Positions 27,396 to 35,963 of a stretch of DNA of 64,000 nucleotides are shown here, in pieces; within the stretch, counting starts at the first letter, position 1; each line of letters begins with the position of its first letter. This stretch comes from Pseudomonas sp. TH41 (GTDB lineage Bacteria > Pseudomonadota > Gammaproteobacteria > Pseudomonadales > Pseudomonadaceae), in assembly GCF_016650695.1 (NCBI RefSeq), contig NZ_JAEKFH010000005.1, positions 744,001-808,000 of the forward strand. Reading direction: 5' to 3'. The notes beneath the pieces were generated by a model. That model did no database searches, had not been told where the DNA came from, and saw only the letters and a program-made list of their open reading frames with translations. The position numbers and the translations under genes were made by a program.

Positions 27396-27453
27396 GGTGC
27401 GGGCCCTGCGTGGGGGGTCTGTCTGATGATTTCAAGCATAAATAGGAGGCCAC

Positions 27454-28743
27454 ATGGCTGACAAAAAAGCGCAGTTGATCATCGAGGGCGCAGCCCCCGT
27501 CGAGCTGCCCATTTTAACCGGCACCGTTGGTCCCGATGTTATCGATGTTCGGGGCCTGACGGCCACGGGCCGTTTCACCTTTGACCCTGGTTTCATGTCG
27601 ACCGCCTCCTGCGAGTCGAAGATCACCTATATCGACGGCGACAACGGCATCCTGCTGCACCGCGGCTACCCGATCGAACAGCTGGCTGAAAAGTCGGACT
27701 ACCTGGAAACCTGCTATCTGCTGCTCAACGGCGAATTGCCGACCGCAGAACAGAAGGCCCAGTTCGTCAGCACCGTCAAGAACCACACCATGGTTCACGA
27801 GCAGCTCAAGACGTTCTTCAACGGCTTCCGTCGCGACGCCCACCCGATGGCCGTCATGTGCGGTGTAGTCGGCGCCCTCTCGGCCTTCTACCACGACTCC
27901 CTGGACATCAATAACCCGCAGCATCGCGAAATCTCCGCGATCCGTCTGGTTGCCAAGATGCCGACGCTGGCAGCGATGGTTTACAAGTACTCCATGGGCC
28001 AACCCATGATGTACCCGCGCAACGACCTGTCGTACGCGGAAAACTTCCTGCACATGATGTTCAACACCCCGTGCGAGATCAAACCGATCAGCCCGGTGCT
28101 CGCCAAGGCCATGGACCGGATCTTCATCCTCCATGCCGACCACGAGCAGAACGCATCGACTTCCACCGTACGCCTGGCCGGCTCTTCGGGTGCTAACCCG
28201 TTCGCCTGTATTGCCGCCGGTATCGCTGCACTGTGGGGCCCTGCCCACGGCGGCGCGAACGAAGCTGTTCTGACCATGCTCGATGAAATTGGCGATGTTT
28301 CGAACATTGACAAGTTCATCGCCAAGGCCAAGGACAAGAATGATCCGTTCAAACTGATGGGCTTCGGTCACCGGGTTTACAAAAACCGCGACCCACGCGC
28401 CACAGTTATGAAGCAGACCTGTGACGAAGTGCTGAAAGAGCTGGGCATCAAGAACGATCCGCAACTCGAACTGGCCATGCGCCTGGAAGAGATCGCTCTG
28501 ACCGACCCGTACTTCATCGAACGCTCGCTGTACCCGAACGTCGACTTCTACTCGGGGATCATCCTCAAGGCGATCGGCATTCCAACCAGCATGTTTACCG
28601 TGATCTTCGCTCTGGCGCGGACTGTCGGCTGGATCTCCCACTGGAAAGAAATGCTCTCCAGCCCGTACAAGATCGGCCGCCCGCGCCAGTTGTACACCGG
28701 CTACGAGTCGCGTGACATTACCAAGCTGGAAGACCGTAAATAA
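27454..28743 (+). CDS. gltA: Citrate synthase
   Basis: A 429-residue citrate synthase: oxaloacetate + acetyl-CoA to citrate, the TCA entry step. Landmarks are CYLLLNGELPT, DHEQNASTSTVRLAGSSGAN (catalytic His), ALWGPAHGGANEAV and the active-site GFGHRVYKNRDPRA. The long N-terminal beta domain marks the NADH-sensitive hexameric (type II) class of Gram-negatives. AGGAGG lies five bases before the ATG. It is divergent from sdh and followed by a strong terminator. Confidence 0.98.
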   Translation: MADKKAQLIIEGAAPVELPILTGTVGPDVIDVRGLTATGRFTFDPGFMSTASCESKITYIDGDNGILLHRGYPIEQLAEKSDYLETCYLLLNGELPTAEQKAQFVSTVKNHTMVHEQLKTFFNGFRRDAHPMAVMCGVVGALSAFYHDSLDINNPQHREISAIRLVAKMPTLAAMVYKYSMGQPMMYPRNDLSYAENFLHMMFNTPCEIKPISPVLAKAMDRIFILHADHEQNASTSTVRLAGSSGANPFACIAAGIAALWGPAHGGANEAVLTMLDEIGDVSNIDKFIAKAKDKNDPFKLMGFGHRVYKNRDPRATVMKQTCDEVLKELGIKNDPQLELAMRLEEIALTDPYFIERSLYPNVDFYSGIILKAIGIPTSMFTVIFALARTVGWISHWKEMLSSPYKIGRPRQLYTGYESRDITKLEDRK

Positions 28744-28779
28744 GACCTGTCTTGCGATAACGTCTTAAGTTGTACCGAG

Positions 28780-28812
28780 AACGGCCTCTATATATAGAGG
28801 CCGTTTTTGTTT
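28780..28812 (+). terminator. Terminator after gltA
   Basis: ACGGCCTCTATA / TATAGAGGCCGT, a fully self-complementary 24-base hairpin, followed by TTTTTGTTT. Confidence 0.93.
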
Positions 28813-28879
28813 GTGGCGATTGGACTTTGATTGGGTGTATATCCGTTTTTTTGGTAGCGGCGGCTATTGGTTCCGCTCT

Positions 28880-29490
28880 TACAGCGGGTCACTTTGAAAA
28901 GCGCAAAGTAACCAAACGCTTCTGCCCCTTTCGTTCGGTGCCTCGCCTAGGCTCGGCATGCCCTCGCTCCGGTCCTGCTCCGTGGGCCCGCCGCCATCGG
29001 CCATCCATGGCCGGGGGCGGCTAACCCGGCATCCTTGCCGGGTTGCCCACTGCGCAGAACCTCCACTCGGCCTCTCGAGGGTGCGGTGCGTCAACATCCA
29101 AAGCGAGGCGGCCTGCCGGCCGGCCTGACCTTTAATTACGCGCCCCACCTGTAGGAGCGAGGCTTGCCCGCGAAGCTGTTGATCTTGCCGTTGCCGTGGC
29201 TTTGGCTTTGGCTTTGGCTTTGGCTTTGGCTTTTGATCTTGATCTTGATCTTGATCTGCCCGCCCCTTCGGGAGGCTGAGTGGAGGTGTTCATCTGGGGA
29301 TTGGCGCGCAGCGCCGTTCGACGCAGTCGAACACATTGCATGTAGGTCGTAGCGAAGCAGACCGGAGGGCAATGCCCCCAGATGGATACCGGAACGAAGG
29401 AACGCCGAGCCTAAGCGAGGGGCCGGACGCTCGGGGCGAGCCTTTTTTGCTTACTTTTTTTGGCGTTTGAAAAAAAAGTGAGTCGCCGTA
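28880..29490. repeat. Intergenic element with imperfect inverted ends
   Basis: The left end reads TCACTTTGAAAAGCGCAAAG followed by TAACC; the complement of the right end reads TCACTTTTTTTTCAAACGCC followed by AAAAAAAGTAAGC. These are alignable inverted termini around about 550 bases of GC-rich sequence with dyads such as CCATCCATGG and CCCGGCATCCTTGCCGGG. From memory, near-identical sequences recur between genes of fluorescens-group genomes, often mis-annotated as small ORFs. It carries no transposase. Confidence 0.6.
29179..29256 (+). repeat. Hexamer tandem array (13 units in register)
   Basis: Thirteen hexamers in one register: TTGATC, TTGCCG twice, TGGCTT six times, then TTGATC four times. 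Translation gives dipeptide repeats in every frame (Trp-Leu, Lys-Ile, Ser-Gln), so the open frames over it are artefacts. The same TTGATC unit is repeated inside the REP doublet at 60692. Confidence 0.95.
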
Positions 29491-29614
29491 AGGGCGAAAC
29501 CCTAAGTCGCCGTTACCGCAGCAATGGATATGTACACCATCAAAAACCCCGCCCCGCCCCGAATCAGCTATCGCAGGCAAGCCAGCTCCCACAGGGCCCG
29601 ATAACCGCCCAAAC

Positions 29615-29646
29615 AAAAATGCCCCAATCTCTCGACCGGGGCATTT
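29615..29646 (-). terminator. Terminator after actP
   Basis: Minus strand AAATGCCCCG / GGGGCATTT with a ten-base loop, followed by TTGTTTG. Confidence 0.85.
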
Positions 29647-29682
29647 CCGTTTAACACCACTTACCCAAACAAACCCAAACCC

Positions 29683-31341
29683 TTAGTGAGAAACCGCCCC
29701 ACTCGCCCCCAACCCAGTCTGCGAGCGAACAAATTGCGGGAAGAACAGCGCCCGCTCATTGTCAGCCGCGGTCGACTTGTCAGTAATCGAGAAGAACCAG
29801 ATCCCGGCAAAGGCAATGGCCATCGAGAACAGCGCCGGGTACTCATACGGGAAGATAGCCTTCTCGTGATGCATGATCTGCACCCAGATTGTCGGCCCAA
29901 GCACCATCAAGCCAACAGCACTGATCAGCCCCAGCCAGCCCCCAATCATCGCTCCACGGGTAGTCAGCTTCTTCCAGTACATGGAAAGCAACAGCACCGG
30001 GAAGTTACAGCTCGCCGCGATGGAGAACGCCAAGCCCACCATGAACGCGATGTTCTGGCTTTCGAACAGAATACCCAGACCGATCGCCAGCACCCCAAGG
30101 AAGATGGTGGTGATTTTGGAAACGCGGATTTCGTCCTTGTCGTTGGCCTTGCCCTTCTTGATCACACTGGCATAAAGGTCGTGAGACACCGCGGTAGCAC
30201 CGGCCAGGGTCAGACCGGCAACGACAGCCAGAATGGTCGCGAACGCTACTGCCGAGATGAAACCCAGGAAGATACTGCCACCTACCGCGTTGGCCAGGTG
30301 CACCGCCGCCATGTTGTTGCCGCCCAACAGCGCGCCAGCCGCATCTTTAAAGGCCGGGTTGGTGCTGACCAGTACGATCGCGCCGAAGCCGATGATAAAG
30401 GTCAGGATGTAGAAGTAGCCAATAAAGCCGGTTGCGTACAACACGCTCTTGCGAGCTTCTTTTGCGTCACTCACGGTGAAGAAGCGCATCAGGATGTGCG
30501 GCAGGCCTGCAGTGCCGAACATCAGGGCCAAGCCGAGCGAGAACGCCGAGACTGGATCTTTCACCAGACCGCCCGGGCTCATGATCGCCTCACCTTTAGG
30601 GTGAACCTTGATCGCCTCGGAGAACAGTGTGTTGAAATCAAAGTGGACGTATTTCATCACCATCAATGCCATGAACGAGGCACCGGACAGCAACAGCACC
30701 GCCTTGATGATCTGCACCCATGTGGTTGCCAGCATGCCGCCGAACAGTACGTACAGGCACATCAGGATACCGACCAGGATCACCGCTACGTAGTAATCGA
30801 GACCGAACAGCAGCTGGATCAGCTTGCCGGCACCGACCATTTGCGCGATCAGGTAGAACGCCACCACCACCAGCGAACCGCAAGCGGACAGTGTGCGGAT
30901 CTGGGTTTGCCCGAGACGGTAGGACGCCACGTCCGCAAAAGTGTATTTACCCAGGTTACGCAGGCGCTCGGCGATCAGGAACAGAATGATCGGCCAGCCC
31001 ACCAGGAAGCCGATCGAGTAGATCAGGCCATCGTAGCCGGAGCTGTACACCAGGGCGGAAATACCCAGGAAGGACGCCGCCGACATGTAGTCACCGGCAA
31101 TCGCCAGACCGTTCTGCAGACCGGTGATCTTGCCGCCAGCCGCATAGTAGTCGGCCGCCGATTTGTTGCGCTTGGAGGCCCAGTAGGTGATGCACAGGGT
31201 CAAACCGACGAACGCCACGAACATCAGGATCGCGGAAACGTTGAGCGGTTGTTTATGCACTTCGCCCGTCAGGGCTTCAGCCGCCCAGGCACCAGGTGCA
31301 AACGCTGCGATGCTCAATAGAGCCATTAGACGCCGGATCAT
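29683..31341 (-). CDS. actP: Cation/acetate symporter (SSS family)
   Basis: A 552-residue sodium:solute symporter with about thirteen helices, probably importing acetate and related short acids. N-terminal sequence MALLSIAAFAPGAWAAEALTGEV resembles a signal-like first helix as in E. coli ActP. Core motifs include YWASKRNKSAADYYAAGGKITGLQNGLAIAGDYMSAASFLG-type sequence, here at about residues 60-100. Its ATG overlaps the DUF485 gene stop by four bases. This DUF485-actP pair is a standard arrangement, and P. aeruginosa keeps it next to betX as here. Confidence 0.93.
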   Translation of the reverse strand: MIRRLMALLSIAAFAPGAWAAEALTGEVHKQPLNVSAILMFVAFVGLTLCITYWASKRNKSAADYYAAGGKITGLQNGLAIAGDYMSAASFLGISALVYSSGYDGLIYSIGFLVGWPIILFLIAERLRNLGKYTFADVASYRLGQTQIRTLSACGSLVVVAFYLIAQMVGAGKLIQLLFGLDYYVAVILVGILMCLYVLFGGMLATTWVQIIKAVLLLSGASFMALMVMKYVHFDFNTLFSEAIKVHPKGEAIMSPGGLVKDPVSAFSLGLALMFGTAGLPHILMRFFTVSDAKEARKSVLYATGFIGYFYILTFIIGFGAIVLVSTNPAFKDAAGALLGGNNMAAVHLANAVGGSIFLGFISAVAFATILAVVAGLTLAGATAVSHDLYASVIKKGKANDKDEIRVSKITTIFLGVLAIGLGILFESQNIAFMVGLAFSIAASCNFPVLLLSMYWKKLTTRGAMIGGWLGLISAVGLMVLGPTIWVQIMHHEKAIFPYEYPALFSMAIAFAGIWFFSITDKSTAADNERALFFPQFVRSQTGLGASGAVSH

Positions 31342-31649
31342 TGCTGAGCCTCCTTGAGAATCGCATTGTTCAGGTCGTCGAATTCGCCATTGGCGCGTCG
31401 TACGTAGATTGCAGTCAGGACAAAGGCCGAAACAATCAGCCCGACACCAATCGGTATCCCCCAGGTAATCGACGACTCTGGGCTGATTTTCGCCCCCAGA
31501 ATATGCGGCCCGTAAGCAATCAAAAGGATGAATCCGGAGTAAAGCCCAAGCATGATCGCCGAAAGAATCCAGGCGAACCGTTCCCTCTTACTAACCAGCT
31601 CCTTGAAGCGCGGGCTGTTTTGAATCGAGAGGTAAATGCTGTCGTTCAT
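31338..31649 (-). CDS. DUF485 membrane protein, ActP partner
   Basis: A 103-residue protein with two helices (FAWILSAIMLGLYSGFILLIAYG; WGIPIGVGLIVSAFVLTAIYV) and charged ends, typical of DUF485/YjcH. The pair usually precedes the acetate symporter; a role in its activity or assembly is assumed. The frame runs to 31757, but ATG 31649 begins the conserved sequence. It overlaps actP by four bases. Confidence 0.9.
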   Translation of the reverse strand: MNDSIYLSIQNSPRFKELVSKRERFAWILSAIMLGLYSGFILLIAYGPHILGAKISPESSITWGIPIGVGLIVSAFVLTAIYVRRANGEFDDLNNAILKEAQQ

Positions 31650-31779
31650 TGTTTTTATCCTCGCAGCACAGATTAAGTTGGAACGTATCCACTCTATTCG
31701 GCTCAAGGACAGGTTCCAGACGACCTTAGTATTAGAACGACATGACGATTTCGCCAATTTTCAACACGCAATAAATAAA

Positions 31780-31869
31780 TGTGGGAGCGGGCTTGCTCGC
31801 GAAGAGGACATCACATTCAACATCATCGTTGACTGTCACATCGCCTTCGCGAGCAAGCCCACTCCCACA
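31780..31869. repeat. REP doublet, GTGGGAGCGGGC family
   Basis: GTGGGAGCGGGCTTGCTCGC and its inverted copy (one change, CCCACTCCCAC) around about 45 bases, between the betX terminator and the DUF485 gene. Confidence 0.9.
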
Positions 31870-31876
31870 GCGATAC

Positions 31877-31910
31877 AAAAAAGGCCGCCCGGCATGAATG
31901 CCAAGCGGCC
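31877..31910 (-). terminator. Terminator after betX
   Basis: Minus strand GGCCGC ... GCGGCC with an inner GGCAT / ATGCC stem, followed by six T residues. Confidence 0.87.
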
Positions 31911-31943
31911 CTGGAAAGCGCAGATTAGGCGCGTTCTTTGGTT

Positions 31944-32795
31944 TTACTTAGTCCAATCTGCAACGCGATCCGGGTGCTTGGCTACCCAATCCTTCGCCGC
32001 GGCTTCAGGCTTGGCGCCATCCTGGATTGCCAGCATGACTTCACCAATTTCGTCTTTCGACGCCCACTGGAAGTTCTTCAGGAACTTGGCCACTTCCGGC
32101 GCCTTCGTTGCCAGTTCTTTGCTGCCGATGCTGTTCACGGTTTCAGCGGCACCATAAACGCCTTTCGGATCGTCCAGGAAGCGCAGTTTCCACTTCGCGA
32201 ACATCCAGTGCGGCACCCAACCGGTGACAGCAATGGATTCGTTTTTCTTCTCGGCACGGGTTAGCTCGGCAATCATGCCGGCGCCGGAACTGGCCTTGAG
32301 TTGATAGCCGGTCAGGTCGTAGTCCTTGATCGCCTGCTCGGTTTTCAGCATTACACCCGAACCGGCGTCGATGCCGACGATACGACCTTTGAAACTGTCA
32401 TCGGTTTTCAGATCGGCAAGGGACTTGGCCTTGACGTACTCAGGCACGATCAAGCCGATTTTCGCGTCTTTGAAGTTCGGGCCGTAATCGACGACTTGGT
32501 CCTTGTTCTTGGCCCAGTATTCGCCGTGAGTCACCGGCAGCCAGGCAGACAGCATGGCGTCCAGTTTGCCAGTGGCCACACCTTGCCACATGATCCCGGT
32601 GGCCACCGCTTGCAGTTTCACGTCATAACCGAGCTTCTGCTTGATCACTTCGGCGGCCACATGGGTCGTCGCGACGCTGTCCGACCAGCCATCGACATAA
32701 CCGATGCTCAGGGTTTTGCTCTCGGCATTGGCCATAGTGGAGCCAATCGCAAGTACCAGTGCGGCACCCGCGCCTAAAAGTCGTCGCATCTTCAT
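31944..32795 (-). CDS. betX: Glycine betaine-type ABC substrate-binding protein (orphan)
   Basis: A 283-residue periplasmic binding protein of the OpuAC/ProX type. Signal peptide MKMRRLLGAGAALVLAIGSTMANA. The mature part has TLSIGYVDGWSDSVATTHVAAEVI, IMWQGVATGKLDAMLSAWLP and TGWVPHWMFAKWKL; Trp residues such as these form the aromatic cage for quaternary amines. No permease or ATPase gene is adjacent. In P. aeruginosa the gene next to the DUF485-actP pair is betX, an orphan betaine-binding protein that works with a separate transporter, so this is probably betX. Choline or carnitine specificity cannot be excluded. Confidence 0.85.
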   Translation of the reverse strand: MKMRRLLGAGAALVLAIGSTMANAESKTLSIGYVDGWSDSVATTHVAAEVIKQKLGYDVKLQAVATGIMWQGVATGKLDAMLSAWLPVTHGEYWAKNKDQVVDYGPNFKDAKIGLIVPEYVKAKSLADLKTDDSFKGRIVGIDAGSGVMLKTEQAIKDYDLTGYQLKASSGAGMIAELTRAEKKNESIAVTGWVPHWMFAKWKLRFLDDPKGVYGAAETVNSIGSKELATKAPEVAKFLKNFQWASKDEIGEVMLAIQDGAKPEAAAKDWVAKHPDRVADWTK

Positions 32796-33123
32796 CGTTA
32801 CTTCCCCGAAAGTGCTGCGCTCGACGGATGCCGAGTCGCGTCAACGTATTGTTATGGTGCGCAGCGCCCCCATCACGCCTAACCGCAAACCCGTTCGAAC
32901 ATCAGCGGAGTACTGACGCCTCGATAATCAACCTGACGCCAACCAAGACCTGTGCTGTCAGCGACCTCAATGCATCGAGAAACGACATCAGAACGCCATT
33001 AATCTTGAGTACGGGAACAGGCTAGTCAATCCGCCCGAACTTTGCATGTCAAAACACTGCAAGCCACCAAGCGCGCGACAAATGCAGGTAACATGCGCGG
33101 CTTTGCTCCCAGACGGCCTGACC
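32796..33123. other. Divergent intergenic region, betX / GH17 gene
   Basis: A 328-base gap between divergent genes. A TAACAT -10-like box (33089-33094) lies 30 bases before the GH17 start, but I see no good -35. I find no clear operator, no terminator and no coding sequence. Confidence 0.5.
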
Positions 33124-34683
33124 ATGCCCGCGACATCACGCTTTCCTTTTTTTGCTTATCTATTTGCCTGCCTGCTCGGGCTGTTTGCCCTGGGTGGCTT
33201 CTGGTACGGCCTCGGCAAACCGGTGATTCTGGCTGACGTGGCCAGCGCGACACACAAACCCAAACTGCAATGTGCTTCCTATACGCCATTCGACAAGGAT
33301 CAGTCGCCGTTCGATCAACCCTTCAAGTTGCGCCCGGAGCGCATGGATGCCGACCTCGCGTTGCTAGCAACCCGCTTCGAATGCATCCGCACCTATTCCA
33401 TGACCGGCCTTGAGGCCCTGCCGGATCTCGCGCGAAAGCACGGGCTGAAAATGATGATCGGCGCCTGGGTCAACAGCAACCCGGTGGACACCGCCAAGGA
33501 AGTTGACCTGTTGATCGCCTCGGCCAATGCCAACCCGGACGTGGTGACCGCGGTGATCGTCGGCAATGAAACGTTGTTGCGCAAGGAGGTCACCGGCGCG
33601 CAGTTGGCCAAGCTGATCAACAAGGTCAAAAGCCAGGTCAAGCAGCCTGTCACTTATGCCGACGTCTGGGAGTTCTGGCTCAAGCACCCGGAAGTCGCGC
33701 CGGCGGTGGACTTCCTGACCATCCACTTGCTGCCGTACTGGGAAGACGATCCATCCAATATCGACGCCGCGCTGCAACATGTTCGCGAAGTGCGTCAGGT
33801 GTTCGCCAACAAATTCGCGCCCAAGGACGTGATGATTGGCGAAACCGGCTGGCCAAGCGAAGGCCGTCAACGCGAAACCGCCCTTCCGAGCCGGGTCAAT
33901 GAAGCCAAATTCATTCGGGCATTTGTCATCATCGCCGAGCAGGAAGGCTGGCACTACAATCTGATTGAGGCCTTCGACCAGCCATGGAAACGCGCCAGCG
34001 AAGGCGCGGTCGGTGGCTACTGGGGCCTGTTCGATGCCGATCGCCAGGACAAGGGCGTGCTGGCAGGTCCAGTGTCGAACGTGCCGTACTGGAAACAATG
34101 GCTGGCGGTGGGTGGCTTGATTTTCCTCGGCACGTTGGTCCTCGGCGGTCGCGTACGCAGCACTCGCGCGGCGCTGGTTCTACCGCTGTTGGGGGCGTTG
34201 GCGGCTTGCTCGATTGGCGCCTGGGGCGATCTCGCACGGGTCAGCACCCGGTTTGCCAGTGAATGGTTGTGGGTTGCTCTGCTGACTGTTTTGAATGTGC
34301 TGGTGTTGGCTCATGCCGCGCTGACGCTGAGTGCTCGCACTGGCTGGCGCGAGCGGGCCTTCAACGTGCTGGAGCGTCGGGCTGGCTGGTTGCTGGCAGT
34401 CGCAGGGTTTGCGGCGGCGGTAATGATGCTGGAGATGGTGTTCGATCCGCGCTATCGCAGCTTTCCGAGCGTTGCGTTCATTCTGCCGGCGTTGGTGTAC
34501 CTGTGCCGCCCGGTGAGCGTGCCGCGTCGCGAGATCGCCCTGCTGACCTTCATCATCGGCGCTGGCATTGCGCCGCAGCTGTTTCGTGAAGGGTTACAGA
34601 ATCAGCAGGCTTGGGGGTGGGCGCTGGTGAGTGTGTTGATGGTGGTGGCGTTGTGGCGGAGTTTGCGGGTGCGCAATGGCTGA
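33124..34683 (+). CDS. Membrane-bound GH17-domain glucan enzyme
   Basis: A 519-residue protein with an N-terminal membrane anchor (residues 8-32), a periplasmic GH17 beta-1,3-glucan hydrolase/transglycosylase domain (about 48-345) and about six to seven C-terminal membrane helices (355-519). Both GH17 glutamates are present: acid/base E149 in AVIVGNETL and nucleophile E240 in MIGETGWPSEG. Related Pseudomonas genes are often labelled beta-(1-6)-glucan synthase. A role in making or branching periplasmic glucan is plausible, but no glycosyltransferase lies nearby. ATG 33124 is chosen over 33046, as it begins the anchor. Confidence 0.82.
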   Translation: MPATSRFPFFAYLFACLLGLFALGGFWYGLGKPVILADVASATHKPKLQCASYTPFDKDQSPFDQPFKLRPERMDADLALLATRFECIRTYSMTGLEALPDLARKHGLKMMIGAWVNSNPVDTAKEVDLLIASANANPDVVTAVIVGNETLLRKEVTGAQLAKLINKVKSQVKQPVTYADVWEFWLKHPEVAPAVDFLTIHLLPYWEDDPSNIDAALQHVREVRQVFANKFAPKDVMIGETGWPSEGRQRETALPSRVNEAKFIRAFVIIAEQEGWHYNLIEAFDQPWKRASEGAVGGYWGLFDADRQDKGVLAGPVSNVPYWKQWLAVGGLIFLGTLVLGGRVRSTRAALVLPLLGALAACSIGAWGDLARVSTRFASEWLWVALLTVLNVLVLAHAALTLSARTGWRERAFNVLERRAGWLLAVAGFAAAVMMLEMVFDPRYRSFPSVAFILPALVYLCRPVSVPRREIALLTFIIGAGIAPQLFREGLQNQQAWGWALVSVLMVVALWRSLRVRNG

Positions 34684-34735
34684 TCACCGACAAACACCGA
34701 TGCAAATGATCGAGTCTGGTAAACACCGGATTCGA

Positions 34736-35743
34736 TCACTTCCCCCTGATCAAGCCTATTAGTGAGTTCGTAGGCATTAGTTCTCCGGGATATTTCAAGA
34801 CATGCTCTCGAGCCACAGTCGCCAGCTGCTGCTCAGCTTGCTGAAAATCGGACCGATATTTTTCCAATTCTTTGTACTTAATTTCATCAGGGAATTGGTT
34901 AGCATCAGCAAAGCGTTGGAATTTTGCGCTCCTCGTCTCTTGTTGAGCGAGCTTCTTCGCCGCGTGCCTGTACTCCGCACCCGCCTGATATATTTTTGAT
35001 TCGTCTGCTTTTGCCATGGCCTCTGTAACTTTGGTGGCGTGGGTTTTGGGGGTTGCCTTCAAAACACTTTCGCGACCTGACTCAGCCAGAGTCGGCGCTT
35101 TGGAGAATCTGGTTATTACGGCGTTCTTCATTACACGCAAACCTTTTCCTGCCTCCTGCCCGGCAGAGATTGACACTGATACAAGCCGACTAATCCCGCG
35201 AGCGAACAACGCAAACTCTCCCATCGGATCCACCCAGTTGACGGGATCCCCACCGCAATACGCATACGCATTCACCCCACCCTTCCCAAACGGACTCAAA
35301 CTGTCCGGACTGTTGAATCGCATCAACGCCGGATTAAAAGCGCGGTATCCATTCCCAAGCAAGTAATGCCCGGTCACCGGGTCCCGTCGTTCACCGTTGA
35401 AACCCAGAAGACTGATCAAGCCGCCTTCGGGAGAACGATGACCATAGGGGGAATAGACGGGTTGCTGGTGCTGACCGACGGCGATGGATTGCAGGACCGA
35501 CCGCTGCAGGTCGGTAGCTAACAAAGCACAATCGACGCTGTCCGCTTCAAACCGACGTTGCGCCAACGGCTGAGCCTCGTGTTCAAACACCGAGTGCTGC
35601 ACCTGCCCCTGTATTTCTGTGGCCAATCGATTTTTTCGGTAAAAGCGCTGGACACTGTCGCGATTCAGTGGCGTACAACCAACCACCCGATCCAACGGGT
35701 CGTATTGATAGCGGCAGAGCAACGTTTCGCGCTGAGCAGTCAT
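34736..35743 (-). CDS. Orphan RHS-core tip protein with variable C-terminus
   Basis: A 335-residue protein holding one Rhs-associated core (about residues 90-176): YSPYGHRSPEGGLISLLGFNGE, RDPVTGHYLLGNGYRAFNPALMRFNSPDSLSPFGKGG, ending NWVDPMG. Residues 1-90 carry degenerate YD-repeat sequence (YQYDPLDRVVG). After the core come 159 residues I cannot assign, largely helical and rich in Lys, Ala, Glu and Gln. In full Rhs proteins this position holds a toxin. No signal peptide, long Rhs shell, VgrG or immunity gene is nearby. ATG 35743 has GGAG eight bases upstream. It may be a free-standing toxin, a relic of a larger Rhs, or a non-toxic orphan. Confidence 0.85.
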   Translation of the reverse strand: MTAQRETLLCRYQYDPLDRVVGCTPLNRDSVQRFYRKNRLATEIQGQVQHSVFEHEAQPLAQRRFEADSVDCALLATDLQRSVLQSIAVGQHQQPVYSPYGHRSPEGGLISLLGFNGERRDPVTGHYLLGNGYRAFNPALMRFNSPDSLSPFGKGGVNAYAYCGGDPVNWVDPMGEFALFARGISRLVSVSISAGQEAGKGLRVMKNAVITRFSKAPTLAESGRESVLKATPKTHATKVTEAMAKADESKIYQAGAEYRHAAKKLAQQETRSAKFQRFADANQFPDEIKYKELEKYRSDFQQAEQQLATVAREHVLKYPGELMPTNSLIGLIRGK

Positions 35744-35862
35744 GGCGTTGCTCCGTTTCGTATCCAAGGGCTTGGATTGCTAGATTCGGAGTTATGAGGA
35801 CGACTGTCTACTATCAGAACTGATAGGTATAGAGAGAAAATCCGCCAGCCTTACTGGCCTCA

Positions 35863-35955
35863 TCGCGAGCAGGCTCGCTCCCACAGTAGATGTTCAGTGA
35901 ACACAGAATTTGTGTCTGAAGGAGATCAAATGTGGGAGCGAGCCTGCTCGCGAAG
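35863..35955. repeat. REP doublet, GTGGGAGCGAGCCTGC family
   Basis: CGCGAGCAGGCTCGCTCCCAC and its inverted copy around about 50 bases. The CCTGC variant is shared with the doublets at 57525 and 62888. Confidence 0.9.
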
Positions 35956-35963
35956 ACGGACTA

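Larger units (their letters stand above)
27091..27453. other. Divergent promoter region, sdhC / gltA
   Basis: A 363-base control region between the sdh operon and gltA. It contains a good sigma-70 promoter for each side, separated by about 115 bases of AT-rich sequence (27248-27367) where shared regulators would fit. No coding sequence is evident. Confidence 0.8.
28813..29682. other. 870-base gene-free region between gltA and actP
   Basis: Contains an inverted-repeat-bounded element (28880-29490), a hexamer array, single REP copies at about 29150-29175 and 29570-29595, and the actP terminator. Open frames exist on both strands, but they are low-complexity or lack ribosome-binding sites, so I call no gene. 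Confidence 0.75.

Noticed and set aside
29132..29372. Open frames encoding Trp-Leu, Lys-Ile and Ser-Gln dipeptide repeats
   Set aside because: They are translations of the hexamer array at 29179-29256 in different frames, with no start signals.
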